Assembly (NCBI GenBank): GCA_947447095.1
Contig: CANFIL010000062.1
Span: 1-7,285 of the forward strand
Reading direction: 5' to 3'
Source of the DNA: Actinomycetota bacterium
GTDB lineage: Bacteria; Actinomycetota; Actinomycetes; S36-B12; UBA5976
Length of the DNA stretch: 7,285 nt
Below the pieces are notes generated by a model that did not search any database, was not told where the DNA came from, and worked only from the letters and a program-made list of their open reading frames with translations. The translations under genes were made by a program, and so were the position numbers. Below, one piece after another: positions 1 to 5,745 of this stretch (the first letter of the stretch is position 1; each line of letters begins with the position of its first letter).

Positions 1-32
1 CACGAAATGTGCTCACGCGAAAGAGGTCCGAG

Positions 33-215
33 ATGGCGGCAATGAAGCCACGTACCGGCGACGGCCCAATGGAATGCCCTAAAGAAGGACGCGGCTATGT
101 GCTTCGCGTTCCACTTGAAGGTGGCGGCCGACTCGTAGTTGAGCTCACTGCACAGGACGTAAAAGATCTTGGTTCGGTACTTGCTGAAACAATTAGCACG
201 ATGCCAAAGAAGTAA
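33..215 (+). CDS. DUF3117 family small protein
   Basis: A 60-residue protein of the actinobacterial DUF3117 family, recognised by the near-invariant opening MAAMKPRTGDGP, the central block RVPLEGGGRLVVELT and a C-terminal helix (DVKDLGSVLAETI). The start at 33 is chosen because an AGAGGT ribosome site at 22-27 lies 5 nt upstream and because the family begins at exactly this Met; an upstream in-frame GTG at 9 would add eight residues with no ribosome site. There is no signal peptide or membrane segment, so it is probably cytoplasmic. The molecular function is not established. I recall the M. tuberculosis homologue (Rv1211) being described as calmodulin-like, but I see no clear EF-hand loop here. 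It is probably monocistronic on its 3' side, because a strong terminator follows. Family assignment is firm; function is open. Confidence 0.93.
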   Translation: MAAMKPRTGDGPMECPKEGRGYVLRVPLEGGGRLVVELTAQDVKDLGSVLAETISTMPKK

Positions 216-227
216 CTACACACTTTT

Positions 228-270
228 AACGAAGAGGGACAGCCAACTGGCTGTCCCTCTTCGTTTGTTT
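228..270 (+). terminator. Rho-independent terminator between convergent genes
   Basis: A perfect inverted repeat of 17 bp: left arm 228-244, loop AACT at 245-248, right arm 249-265. The stem core is GAGGGACAGCC/GGCTGTCCCTC. The T-rich run TTTGTTT (264-270) follows on the plus strand, so the best reading is termination of the DUF3117 gene. On the minus strand the stem is followed only by a short mixed T/A tract (TTAAAAG), so it could also stop the methyltransferase transcript, which ends at 279, but less well. Confidence 0.92.
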
Positions 271-278
271 AGTCAGCG

Positions 279-932
279 TTAGCGTTTGACGCTCACGAGC
301 AATCCGCCGCCAACCGGTAGTAGCGAACTGATGAATGCGTCATTGTCAGCAAAGTGTTCCACGGCGCCACGAATGGCGACTGTGTCTGAATCACGTTGCG
401 CTGGATCGGCAAGTTTGTCATTCCAGAGCGCATTGTCGATAACCAGCAATCCACCCTTGCGAAGTAATTTCACGGCAGCCGCAATGTGGCCTTCAAGTTC
501 GGCTGGTCGGCTAGAAACAAAAATCAAGTCATATGCGCCTTCGGTGAGGCGATCAAGAACTTCGTCGACTCGACCATTAATCAAGCGAACACGATTTGGC
601 GAAACGCCAGATTGCGTAAGTGCTTCTTTGGCAATCAGCTGGTGTTCAGCTTCGATGTCAATGCTGGTCAAGACACCATCTGGATTCATGCCATCGAGAA
701 GCCATAGTGCAGAGACGCCTGCTCCTGTGCCGATCTCAACAACGTTGTGTGCTTTGACTGCGGCAGCTAGTGTGCGCAGTGTTGAACCTGCTCCAGGCTG
801 AATCGCAGGGCAGCCAATTTCGCTGGCTTTTGCGCGTGCGTGTGCACGAATTGAATCTTCTACTTGCCAATGTTCAGCAAAGTCCCATGAGGCCTTATGG
901 ATTGCCAGGACGCGTGGATCGGTTGGTGCCAT
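279..932 (-). CDS. O-methyltransferase-like protein (Rv1220c type, COG4122)
   Basis: A 217-residue class I SAM-dependent methyltransferase fold. SAM-binding motif I is VVEIGTGAG (64-72), followed by the acidic strand end LTSIDIE (88-94) and a GGLLVIDN strand (160-167). The closest known relative I recognise is M. tuberculosis Rv1220c, which has the same opening region, the same LWLL.GM.PDGVLT.IDIE.EH block and similar length. In the caffeoyl-CoA/catechol O-methyltransferase family a divalent metal is held by an Asp in the FIDAD-type strand and by a later Asp-Asn pair. Here the later pair is present (D166, N167), but the first motif reads FVSSRP (138-143), so the usual Asp residues are absent. 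Catalysis may be altered or lost. The ATG start has no Shine-Dalgarno sequence; a -10 hexamer six bases upstream suggests a leaderless mRNA. It diverges from htrA. Substrate unknown. Confidence 0.88.
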   Translation of the reverse strand: MAPTDPRVLAIHKASWDFAEHWQVEDSIRAHARAKASEIGCPAIQPGAGSTLRTLAAAVKAHNVVEIGTGAGVSALWLLDGMNPDGVLTSIDIEAEHQLIAKEALTQSGVSPNRVRLINGRVDEVLDRLTEGAYDLIFVSSRPAELEGHIAAAVKLLRKGGLLVIDNALWNDKLADPAQRDSDTVAIRGAVEHFADNDAFISSLLPVGGGLLVSVKR

Positions 933-938
933 AAAGCA

Positions 939-968
939 AGCGTACGGCTCTTGTAAAGTTTGTGTGAA
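939..968 (-). promoter_or_regulatory. Putative leaderless promoter of the methyltransferase gene
   Basis: Read on the minus strand: TTCACA (963-968; five of six matches to TTGACA), an 18-nt spacer, then TACGCT (939-944; fits TANNNT), then 6 nt to the ATG whose first base is 932. That places the transcription start at or next to the start codon. Leaderless mRNAs with a TANNNT box at this distance are common in actinobacteria, and the gene has no convincing ribosome site. Inferred from pattern only. Confidence 0.5.
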
Positions 969-1055
969 GGAAGGCTCTCAGTAAGTTTCAGGGCCATTTT
1001 TTGGGTCACAATAGGACTAGACCTTCTCCAGTTCGACCTACACGAGGACTAACAC

Positions 1056-2396
1056 ATGACTGATTCGCCAGAGACTCCTTCCGCACCTGATTCCACTGAT
1101 CAGGTGGCGAATGTGCCTGGATTTGGGCACACGCCACATGCCCAGGCGAGCGCGTCACCAGAGCCATCAGGTTTCATCGTGGATCCACACGGAGCTGTTG
1201 ATGTTCCTGCAGATTCGGCCACGACCGCGTCGGCAACGGCTGTGACTGTGGCGCAGAGCGCCCCAAACTGGGTTTACCAAACGTGGGACCCGAACACCAC
1301 AACTACTGGGCAGCAGAGTGGTCCAGACAAGCCCAAGCGCAGCTCATCGACCAAGGCAGCAGTTCTTGCTGGCATTTTGGCCGGATTAATTGCCGGTACT
1401 GGCAGCTACGTTGTGGCAACCAACTTTGGCGCCAACTCGTCAACAATTTCGCTGCCAACAACAAGCGGGGATACCTCACCGCGACCTGACGGTTCGATTG
1501 CTGACATTGCACAGCGCGTGCTACCGACAGTTGTTTCGATCGACGTGCGTTCGGCAACAGCTGCGGGCACTGGCTCAGGTTTTGTCATTAAGAGCACTGC
1601 AACGGACTCATACATTTTGACGAACAATCACGTTGCAGTCGGCGCTGGTGCTAACGCAACAATCAAGGTGGTCTTCCAAGATGAATCCGATACTGTTGCA
1701 ACTGTCGTTGGCACGGATGAGTCCTACGATCTTGCGGTTTTAAAAGTCGCTAAGGGAAATTTGCCAGTCGCCGTTCTCGGTAATTCCGATGACGTAGTTG
1801 TCGGAGACGCTTCGGTTGCCATCGGTTCACCACTGGGACTTTCCGGAACAGTAACGAGCGGAATTATTTCGGCGCTCAATCGCCCTGTAACTGCTGGTGA
1901 ACAGAGCGCATCATTTATCAATGCGATTCAGACTGATGCTGCGATCAATCCAGGAAACTCAGGCGGCCCACTTGTTAACGCAAAGGGACAGGTGATTGGT
2001 GTTAATTCCGCGATCGCCACGATGGGATCATCCGCGATGGGCGGTCAATCAGGCAGCATCGGTCTTGGCTTTGCCATTCCGATCAACAAAGCTCGCGCAG
2101 TGGCAGAAGATCTGATCAACACTGGCAAGTCGGACCATCCAGTTATTGGTGTCTCGCTTGACTTGAATTACACCGGTGCTGGTGCAAAGGTTTCTGATCT
2201 GACTGCAGGTGGCCCGGCGGATAAGGCTGGTATCAAGATTGGCGACACCATCACAAAGATCGATGGACACCGCATTGCGGATGGAACCGAGCTGGTGGTG
2301 CGAATTCGCGCGCTTTCGGTGGGTGATACCGTGACATTGACCCGCGAAGATGGTTCAACAGTCAAGATCGTTCTTGGTTCATCCGCTTCGCAATAG
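1056..2396 (+). CDS. htrA: HtrA/DegP-like membrane-anchored serine protease with PDZ domain
   Basis: A 446-residue trypsin-like (S1C) protease that degrades or refolds damaged extracytoplasmic proteins. Residues 1-98 form a Pro/Ser/Thr/Ala-rich, probably disordered cytoplasmic tail ending in basic KPKR (92-95). A single membrane helix follows (about 100-122), then a Ser/Thr/Pro linker, the protease domain (about 147-350) and one PDZ domain (about 360-442, with GGPADKAGIKIGD). The catalytic triad is intact: His192 in TNNHV, Asp225 in YDLAVLKV, Ser302 in GNSGGP. The ATG is supported by GAGGA at 1044-1048, 7 nt upstream. tatB follows after 21 nt with its own strong ribosome site, so the two are probably co-transcribed. 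In mycobacteria the homologue Rv1223 lies downstream of sigE and rseA; here neither is present and the gene directly faces the methyltransferase. Domain content and length fit actinobacterial HtrA proteins. Confidence 0.96.
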   Translation: MTDSPETPSAPDSTDQVANVPGFGHTPHAQASASPEPSGFIVDPHGAVDVPADSATTASATAVTVAQSAPNWVYQTWDPNTTTTGQQSGPDKPKRSSSTKAAVLAGILAGLIAGTGSYVVATNFGANSSTISLPTTSGDTSPRPDGSIADIAQRVLPTVVSIDVRSATAAGTGSGFVIKSTATDSYILTNNHVAVGAGANATIKVVFQDESDTVATVVGTDESYDLAVLKVAKGNLPVAVLGNSDDVVVGDASVAIGSPLGLSGTVTSGIISALNRPVTAGEQSASFINAIQTDAAINPGNSGGPLVNAKGQVIGVNSAIATMGSSAMGGQSGSIGLGFAIPINKARAVAEDLINTGKSDHPVIGVSLDLNYTGAGAKVSDLTAGGPADKAGIKIGDTITKIDGHRIADGTELVVRIRALSVGDTVTLTREDGSTVKIVLGSSASQ

Positions 2397-2417
2397 CTTC
2401 GTGAAGGAGGCCAGCAC

Positions 2418-2747
2418 ATGTTAGGTATCGGGTTACCTGAACTCTTTGTGCTGGCCACCCTTGCGCTCATTGTGTTTGGCCCAGATCGACTTCCAGATAT
2501 CGCGGCCAAGGCTGCCAAGGCAGTCAAGGCATTACGAACTCAAGCTTCGAAAGCGATGAATGATCTCAATGTCGAAACCGAAGCGGTCACCAAGACGCTC
2601 AACGACTTGCAGTCGCTATCACCACGAGCAATCATCGGCGATGTTGTCGGTGGGGTTGTTAATCCGCGTGGAGCTAACTCGGGAACACAAGTTTCTTCAG
2701 GTCGCGCTGTCCGACTCGAAACTCAGTTCGATCCAGATGCAACGTAA
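2418..2747 (+). CDS. tatB: Sec-independent protein translocase subunit TatB
   Basis: A 109-residue TatB-type subunit of the twin-arginine translocase, which receives folded preproteins with the TatC partner. It has the standard layout: a very short N-terminus with a conserved Glu (GLPELFVL, 5-12), one membrane helix (about 8-21), the FGPDRLP hinge (20-26), an amphipathic Ala/Lys helix (about 27-60) and a variable polar tail. The order after htrA and the GLPEL start argue for TatB rather than TatA; in actinobacteria tatA usually lies with tatC elsewhere, and no tatC is seen here. The start is set by a near-perfect AAGGAGG at 2404-2410, 7 nt before the ATG. Its stop codon directly abuts the stop of the convergent mrp gene, with no terminator between. 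Confidence 0.93.
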   Translation: MLGIGLPELFVLATLALIVFGPDRLPDIAAKAAKAVKALRTQASKAMNDLNVETEAVTKTLNDLQSLSPRAIIGDVVGGVVNPRGANSGTQVSSGRAVRLETQFDPDAT

Positions 2748-2756
2748 TTAATTACG
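2743..2756. other. Perfect 14-bp palindrome spanning two convergent stop codons
   Basis: CGTAATTAATTACG is identical to its reverse complement. It contains the TAA of tatB (2745-2747) on the plus strand and the TAA of mrp (2748-2750) on the minus strand. It is AT-rich with no loop and no T-run after a stem, so it does not look like an intrinsic terminator. It may be chance, or a product of back-to-back TAA stops. Confidence 0.6.
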
Positions 2757-3881
2757 CGCTGGCGAAATATTCAAATTCATTCCTGCAAGACCACGTGGCT
2801 TTGCGCCAAGGGACTGCGCGATCTCGGATAACGCCAATGCTGCAGGTGCGTCTGAATGCGCGATGACAAACGGATCACCGGCGTCACCATCAGAACGAAG
2901 CCGTGGATCGAATGGAATCTTGCCCAGCAATGGAACGTCGGTTCCCATAGTGGTGCTGAGCGTCTCAGCAACCATCTGGCCGCCACCATGTCCGAACATG
3001 TCGATCGGTTCACCACAGTGAGGGCATGCGAAGCTGGACATGTTCTCAATGACTCCAGCAATACGCTGATTCAGCTGAGGTGCCAACATTCCGGCACGGA
3101 TGGCTACGTCGGCGGCGGCTGCTTGAGGTGTGGTCACGATGATGAGTTCGCTTCGTGGCAAAAGGTGCGCAGTACTGATCGCAATGTCACCAGTACCTGG
3201 CGGCAAGTCCAGTAGCAAAACGTCGAGGTCACCCCACCATGCTTCGGCAAGGAAAGACTCGAGATAGCGGTGCAACATTGGGCCACGCATCGCAACTGGT
3301 TCGTGCTTGCCCTGTGGCTTAAATGGCAGCATCGACATCACAGTCACGCCATGGTTGCTCGGCGGCATAATCATTTCGCCGACGCGGTGCGGTGCTTCGG
3401 TGATTCCTAAAATATCTGGGATCGAGTGACCGTAAATATCAGCATCAACGATGCCCACTGACAAGCCTTGAGCGGCCATGGCAGCAGCGAGGTTTGCTGT
3501 TACTGATGATTTACCAACGCCGCCCTTTCCCGAAGCGATCGCAAAAATCTTGGTTGTTGACCCCGGGGCATTAAACCGAATTTCTTTGGTTGGCCCTTGG
3601 AGCTTTTCGCGAAGTGTCGCGCGCTGTTCGTCGCTCATGACATCAAGTTCCACGATCACGTCGGTCACATCGCGCACTTTGCCAACGGCTTCTTGCACGC
3701 GAGTCACGATGGTGTCTTGCATTGGGCATGCCTTGATCGTCAAGTACACACCAATTGTGGCAACACCTGCATCCGAAAGTTCGACGCTTTTGACCATGCC
3801 AATCTCTGTGATGGGGCGTTTGATCTCAGGATCAATCACCGTTGCTAGGGCAGCATTGATGGCATCAAGCGATACGGACAC
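2748..3881 (-). CDS. mrp: Mrp/ApbC/NBP35-type Fe-S cluster carrier ATPase
   Basis: A 377-residue cytoplasmic P-loop ATPase that binds and delivers Fe-S clusters to target proteins. An N-terminal MIP18/DUF59 domain (about 5-82, with ACPMQD at 51-56) is followed by the ATPase domain. This carries the deviant Walker A motif SGKGGVGKSS (117-126), DADIYG (146-151), the Walker B-like LLLDLPPGTGD (222-232) and the cluster-binding CPHC (286-289). The C-terminal GLAGMNL tail resembles other actinobacterial Mrp proteins. It starts with GTG at 3881, set by AAGGAG (minus strand, 3889-3894) 7 nt upstream. It is the last gene of a three-gene operon, 18 nt after the DUF1003 gene. All key residues are present and length is normal for the fused DUF59-ATPase form. 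Confidence 0.96.
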   Translation of the reverse strand: MSVSLDAINAALATVIDPEIKRPITEIGMVKSVELSDAGVATIGVYLTIKACPMQDTIVTRVQEAVGKVRDVTDVIVELDVMSDEQRATLREKLQGPTKEIRFNAPGSTTKIFAIASGKGGVGKSSVTANLAAAMAAQGLSVGIVDADIYGHSIPDILGITEAPHRVGEMIMPPSNHGVTVMSMLPFKPQGKHEPVAMRGPMLHRYLESFLAEAWWGDLDVLLLDLPPGTGDIAISTAHLLPRSELIIVTTPQAAAADVAIRAGMLAPQLNQRIAGVIENMSSFACPHCGEPIDMFGHGGGQMVAETLSTTMGTDVPLLGKIPFDPRLRSDGDAGDPFVIAHSDAPAALALSEIAQSLGAKPRGLAGMNLNISPARN

Positions 3882-3888
3882 GTAATAG

Positions 3889-3894
3889 CTCCTT
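3889..3894 (-). promoter_or_regulatory. Ribosome-binding site fixing the GTG start of mrp
   Basis: AAGGAG on the minus strand, 7 nt upstream of the GTG whose first base is 3881. It lies in the short gap after the DUF1003 stop codon and is the only good ribosome site there. No ATG is available nearby in frame. Confidence 0.8.
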
Positions 3895-3899
3895 GTTAT

Positions 3900-4418
3900 T
3901 TATTTGCTGGCGCTATCGTCATCATTTTTTGATGACTCCAGTAACTCGCCAAATTCTTCCAGCAAAGAGCGGATCTCGCCACGCAAGTAATCGCGCGTAG
4001 CAACTTCACCGAGTGCAAGACGCAATGATGCGATTTCACGGGTGAGGTAATCCGAATCTGCAATAAGTCGATCAGTGCGATCGCGGTCTTCTTGGAATTG
4101 AACGCGGTCACGGTCGGCTTGTCGATTCTGCGCCAACAAAATGAGAGGCGCAGCATACGAAGCTTGAAGTGATAGTGCCAACGTCAAAAATAGAAACGGG
4201 AACTCGTCAACACGCAGGTCTTGTGGAGCAAGAGTGTTCCACAAGATCCAAGCGGCGATTGCCAGAGTCATGTAACCCAAGAAACGCCACGAACCTAGGA
4301 AGCGTGCGACGCGCTCACTTACCCGTCCTGCGGTTTCCGAGTCGACAGTAGGGCGGATTGATCGTCCGCGCTCGAGTGGCTGATCTAGACGTGGTCCACG
4401 TCGTTCATCGCGTGCCAT
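3900..4418 (-). CDS. DUF1003 family membrane protein
   Basis: A 172-residue protein of the DUF1003 family. It has a basic N-terminus (1-40), two predicted membrane helices (about 46-63 and 73-95) and a charged, probably coiled-coil C-terminus (about 97-163). The family signature runs from FPFLFLTLALSLQASYAAPL (73-92) into LLAQNRQADRDR (94-105). Function is not established. The N-terminus and the charged tail are both expected on the cytoplasmic side if two helices cross the membrane. The ATG follows the upstream MgtE-like stop codon by 2 nt, and its ribosome site GAGGAGGG (minus strand, 4425-4432) lies inside the end of that gene, so translation is probably coupled. The mgtE-like / DUF1003 / mrp order matches what I recall of Rv1232c-Rv1231c-Rv1229c, suggesting a conserved functional link. 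Confidence 0.93.
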   Translation of the reverse strand: MARDERRGPRLDQPLERGRSIRPTVDSETAGRVSERVARFLGSWRFLGYMTLAIAAWILWNTLAPQDLRVDEFPFLFLTLALSLQASYAAPLILLAQNRQADRDRVQFQEDRDRTDRLIADSDYLTREIASLRLALGEVATRDYLRGEIRSLLEEFGELLESSKNDDDSASK

Positions 4419-4420
4419 AC

Positions 4421-5671
4421 TCAGCCCTCCTCGTCTATCTCGTTTTCTCGCCAGTCCTCCGGCAACATGTGGTCAATGACGTCGTCGATTGTGACAGCGC
4501 CGATCAAGTGATCATTCTCGTCTACAACCGGCAATGCGACCAAGTTGTATGTCGCGAAATAGCGCGCAACCTGGGACAACGGGGCCCCAGGGCCAATGGG
4601 CTCAAGGGAAGTGTCCAAAATCGCTGAAACTAGCTGGGACGGCTGTTCGCGCAAGAGACGCTGGACGTGTGCCACGCCCACGTAGCGGCCCGTTGGGGTA
4701 TCGAGCGGCGGGCGAGTCACATACACCTGGGAAGCAAGCGCAGGCGATAGTTCAGGTACCCGCACACGAGCCAGGGCTTCAGCGACTGTTGCATCAGGTG
4801 ACATCACGATTGGTTCAGTGGTCATCATGCCGCCGGCACTGAAGTCGTCGTAGGCCAAGAGGCGACGCAAGTCTTCAGCTTCTTCTGGTTCCATTGCGTC
4901 GAGGTATTCCTCAGCCTGCTCGGGCGGAAGTTCGCTCAACAAGTCAGCAGCGTCGTCCGGGTCCATTTCTTCCAACACATCGGTTGCACGTTCGATGCCG
5001 AGTGCACCCATGATTTCGACACGATCGTCTTCTGGGAGTTCCTCAAATACGTCTGCGAGTTTTTCAACCCCAAGGCCGCTTACGAGTTCTAGTCGACGCT
5101 TGTTTGGTAGTTCCTGGATCAAGTTCGCAAGGTCAGCTGCGCGCATTGTTTCAACGGATGCGAGTAGTTGATCAACGCCCTGTTCGTCACCTTCGTTGAA
5201 AAGGCTCGTGACTTCGTTCCAATCAACAGTGATGGTTTCACCACGACGACCAAATGCTGAACCACTCTTACGCACAAAAAGACGAGAGACTTCCCAGTCG
5301 CGTGTGCGGTTCTGAACCATTGCAATATCTTCAACGGATACTTTTTCGCCGCCAATGGTCATGGCAACACGGCGGTCGAGCAATTCCGCGATGACAAGTT
5401 TTTCTTCAGCACGACGTTCGAATCGACGCAAGTTAACAGTGCCGCTGGTGACTACTGAACCTGGGTCGATTGCAGTAACACGAGTCATTGGCACAAAAAT
5501 GCGGCGGCGAGGCGCCACTTCAACAACGAGACCAAGCACTGCAGGTGCACGTCCCGAAACGCGTCCGGACACAACAAAGTCACGAATCTTGCCGACCTGG
5601 TCACCAGCAGGGTCAAACACTGCGGTTCCAGCCAGTCGGGCCAGATAGATGCGGGTAGATGTTGTCGTCAC
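4421..5671 (-). CDS. MgtE-like regulatory protein: PRC-barrel, MgtE N-domain, two CBS domains, no channel
   Basis: A 416-residue soluble protein. Residues 8-82 (LAGTAVFDPAGDQVGKIRD) and about 90-160 look like two PRC-barrel-type segments. They are followed by the MgtE N-terminal superhelical domain (about 165-283), built of short helical repeats rich in acidic residues (ELPEDD, EEMDPDD, SELPPEQ, AMEPEE). Two CBS domains follow (about 284-345 and 346-404, with LPVVDENDHLIGAVTIDDV). In the Mg2+ channel MgtE the N and CBS domains sense cytosolic Mg2+ and gate five membrane helices; here those helices are absent and the protein ends at DEEG just after the CBS pair. It is therefore not a transporter by itself, though such proteins are often labelled as one. 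The GTG start at 5671 fits the family's opening; a nearby ATG (5673) runs into an immediate stop. It has no ribosome site and is probably leaderless. First gene of the operon with DUF1003 and mrp. Confidence 0.92.
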   Translation of the reverse strand: MTTTSTRIYLARLAGTAVFDPAGDQVGKIRDFVVSGRVSGRAPAVLGLVVEVAPRRRIFVPMTRVTAIDPGSVVTSGTVNLRRFERRAEEKLVIAELLDRRVAMTIGGEKVSVEDIAMVQNRTRDWEVSRLFVRKSGSAFGRRGETITVDWNEVTSLFNEGDEQGVDQLLASVETMRAADLANLIQELPNKRRLELVSGLGVEKLADVFEELPEDDRVEIMGALGIERATDVLEEMDPDDAADLLSELPPEQAEEYLDAMEPEEAEDLRRLLAYDDFSAGGMMTTEPIVMSPDATVAEALARVRVPELSPALASQVYVTRPPLDTPTGRYVGVAHVQRLLREQPSQLVSAILDTSLEPIGPGAPLSQVARYFATYNLVALPVVDENDHLIGAVTIDDVIDHMLPEDWRENEIDEEG

Positions 5672-5677
5672 ATAGGC

Positions 5678-5707
5678 AGGTTATCGCGAAATTCCTAGTG
5701 ATTTAAA
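5678..5707 (-). promoter_or_regulatory. Putative leaderless promoter of the mgtE-like operon
   Basis: Read on the minus strand: TTTAAA (5702-5707; four of six matches to TTGACA), an 18-nt spacer, TAACCT (5678-5683; fits TANNNT), then 6 nt to the GTG start at 5671. The absence of a Shine-Dalgarno sequence supports a leaderless transcript. The geometry is the same as at the methyltransferase promoter (939-968). Confidence 0.5.
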
Positions 5708-5716
5708 CCGCTGGCG

Positions 5717-5738
5717 TAGGCTAATTACCAAAAGGGAG
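5717..5738 (+). promoter_or_regulatory. Possible -10 box and ribosome site of the CoA lyase gene
   Basis: TAGGCT (5717-5722) fits the actinobacterial TANNNT -10 consensus and would start transcription near 5729, giving a short leader that contains GGGAG (5734-5738), 7 nt before the ATG at 5746. No good -35 box is seen (TTCCTA at 5692-5697 has a 19-nt spacer and few matches). The ribosome site is solid; the -10 is tentative. The 74-nt intergenic region also holds the divergent minus-strand promoter. Confidence 0.4.
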
Positions 5739-5745
5739 CGAGATT

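Noticed and set aside
286..801. Open frame of 171 codons on the plus strand opposite the methyltransferase
   Set aside because: The opposite strand carries a clear methyltransferase with SAM motif; this translation is Ser/Thr/Arg-rich with no recognisable domain and lacks a ribosome site.
985..1040. A promoter for htrA on the plus strand
   Set aside because: One must exist upstream of htrA, but I found no -10 fitting TANNNT with a matching -35, nor an ECF-type GGAAC/GTT pair at the right spacing (a GGAAGG at 969-974 and GTTTC at 985-989 are only 10 nt apart).
2168..2527. Open frame of 119 codons on the minus strand across the htrA-tatB junction
   Set aside because: It overlaps the PDZ domain of htrA and the membrane helix of tatB, both firmly identified.
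2717..2733. Small inverted repeat TCGAA/TTCGA near the end of tatB as a terminator
   Set aside because: Only a 5-bp stem, no T-run, and it lies within the coding region.
2856..3215. Open frame of 119 codons on the plus strand opposite mrp
   Set aside because: Antisense shadow of the conserved ATPase domain, with no family resemblance.
3478..3885. Open frame of 135 codons on the plus strand opposite the 5' part of mrp
   Set aside because: It mirrors the codon pattern of mrp, whose Walker A and DUF59 motifs are intact; no domain or ribosome site is visible.
4421..5671. A complete MgtE magnesium transporter
   Set aside because: The five transmembrane helices of MgtE are absent; the protein ends just after the second CBS domain and the next frame encodes an unrelated DUF1003 protein.
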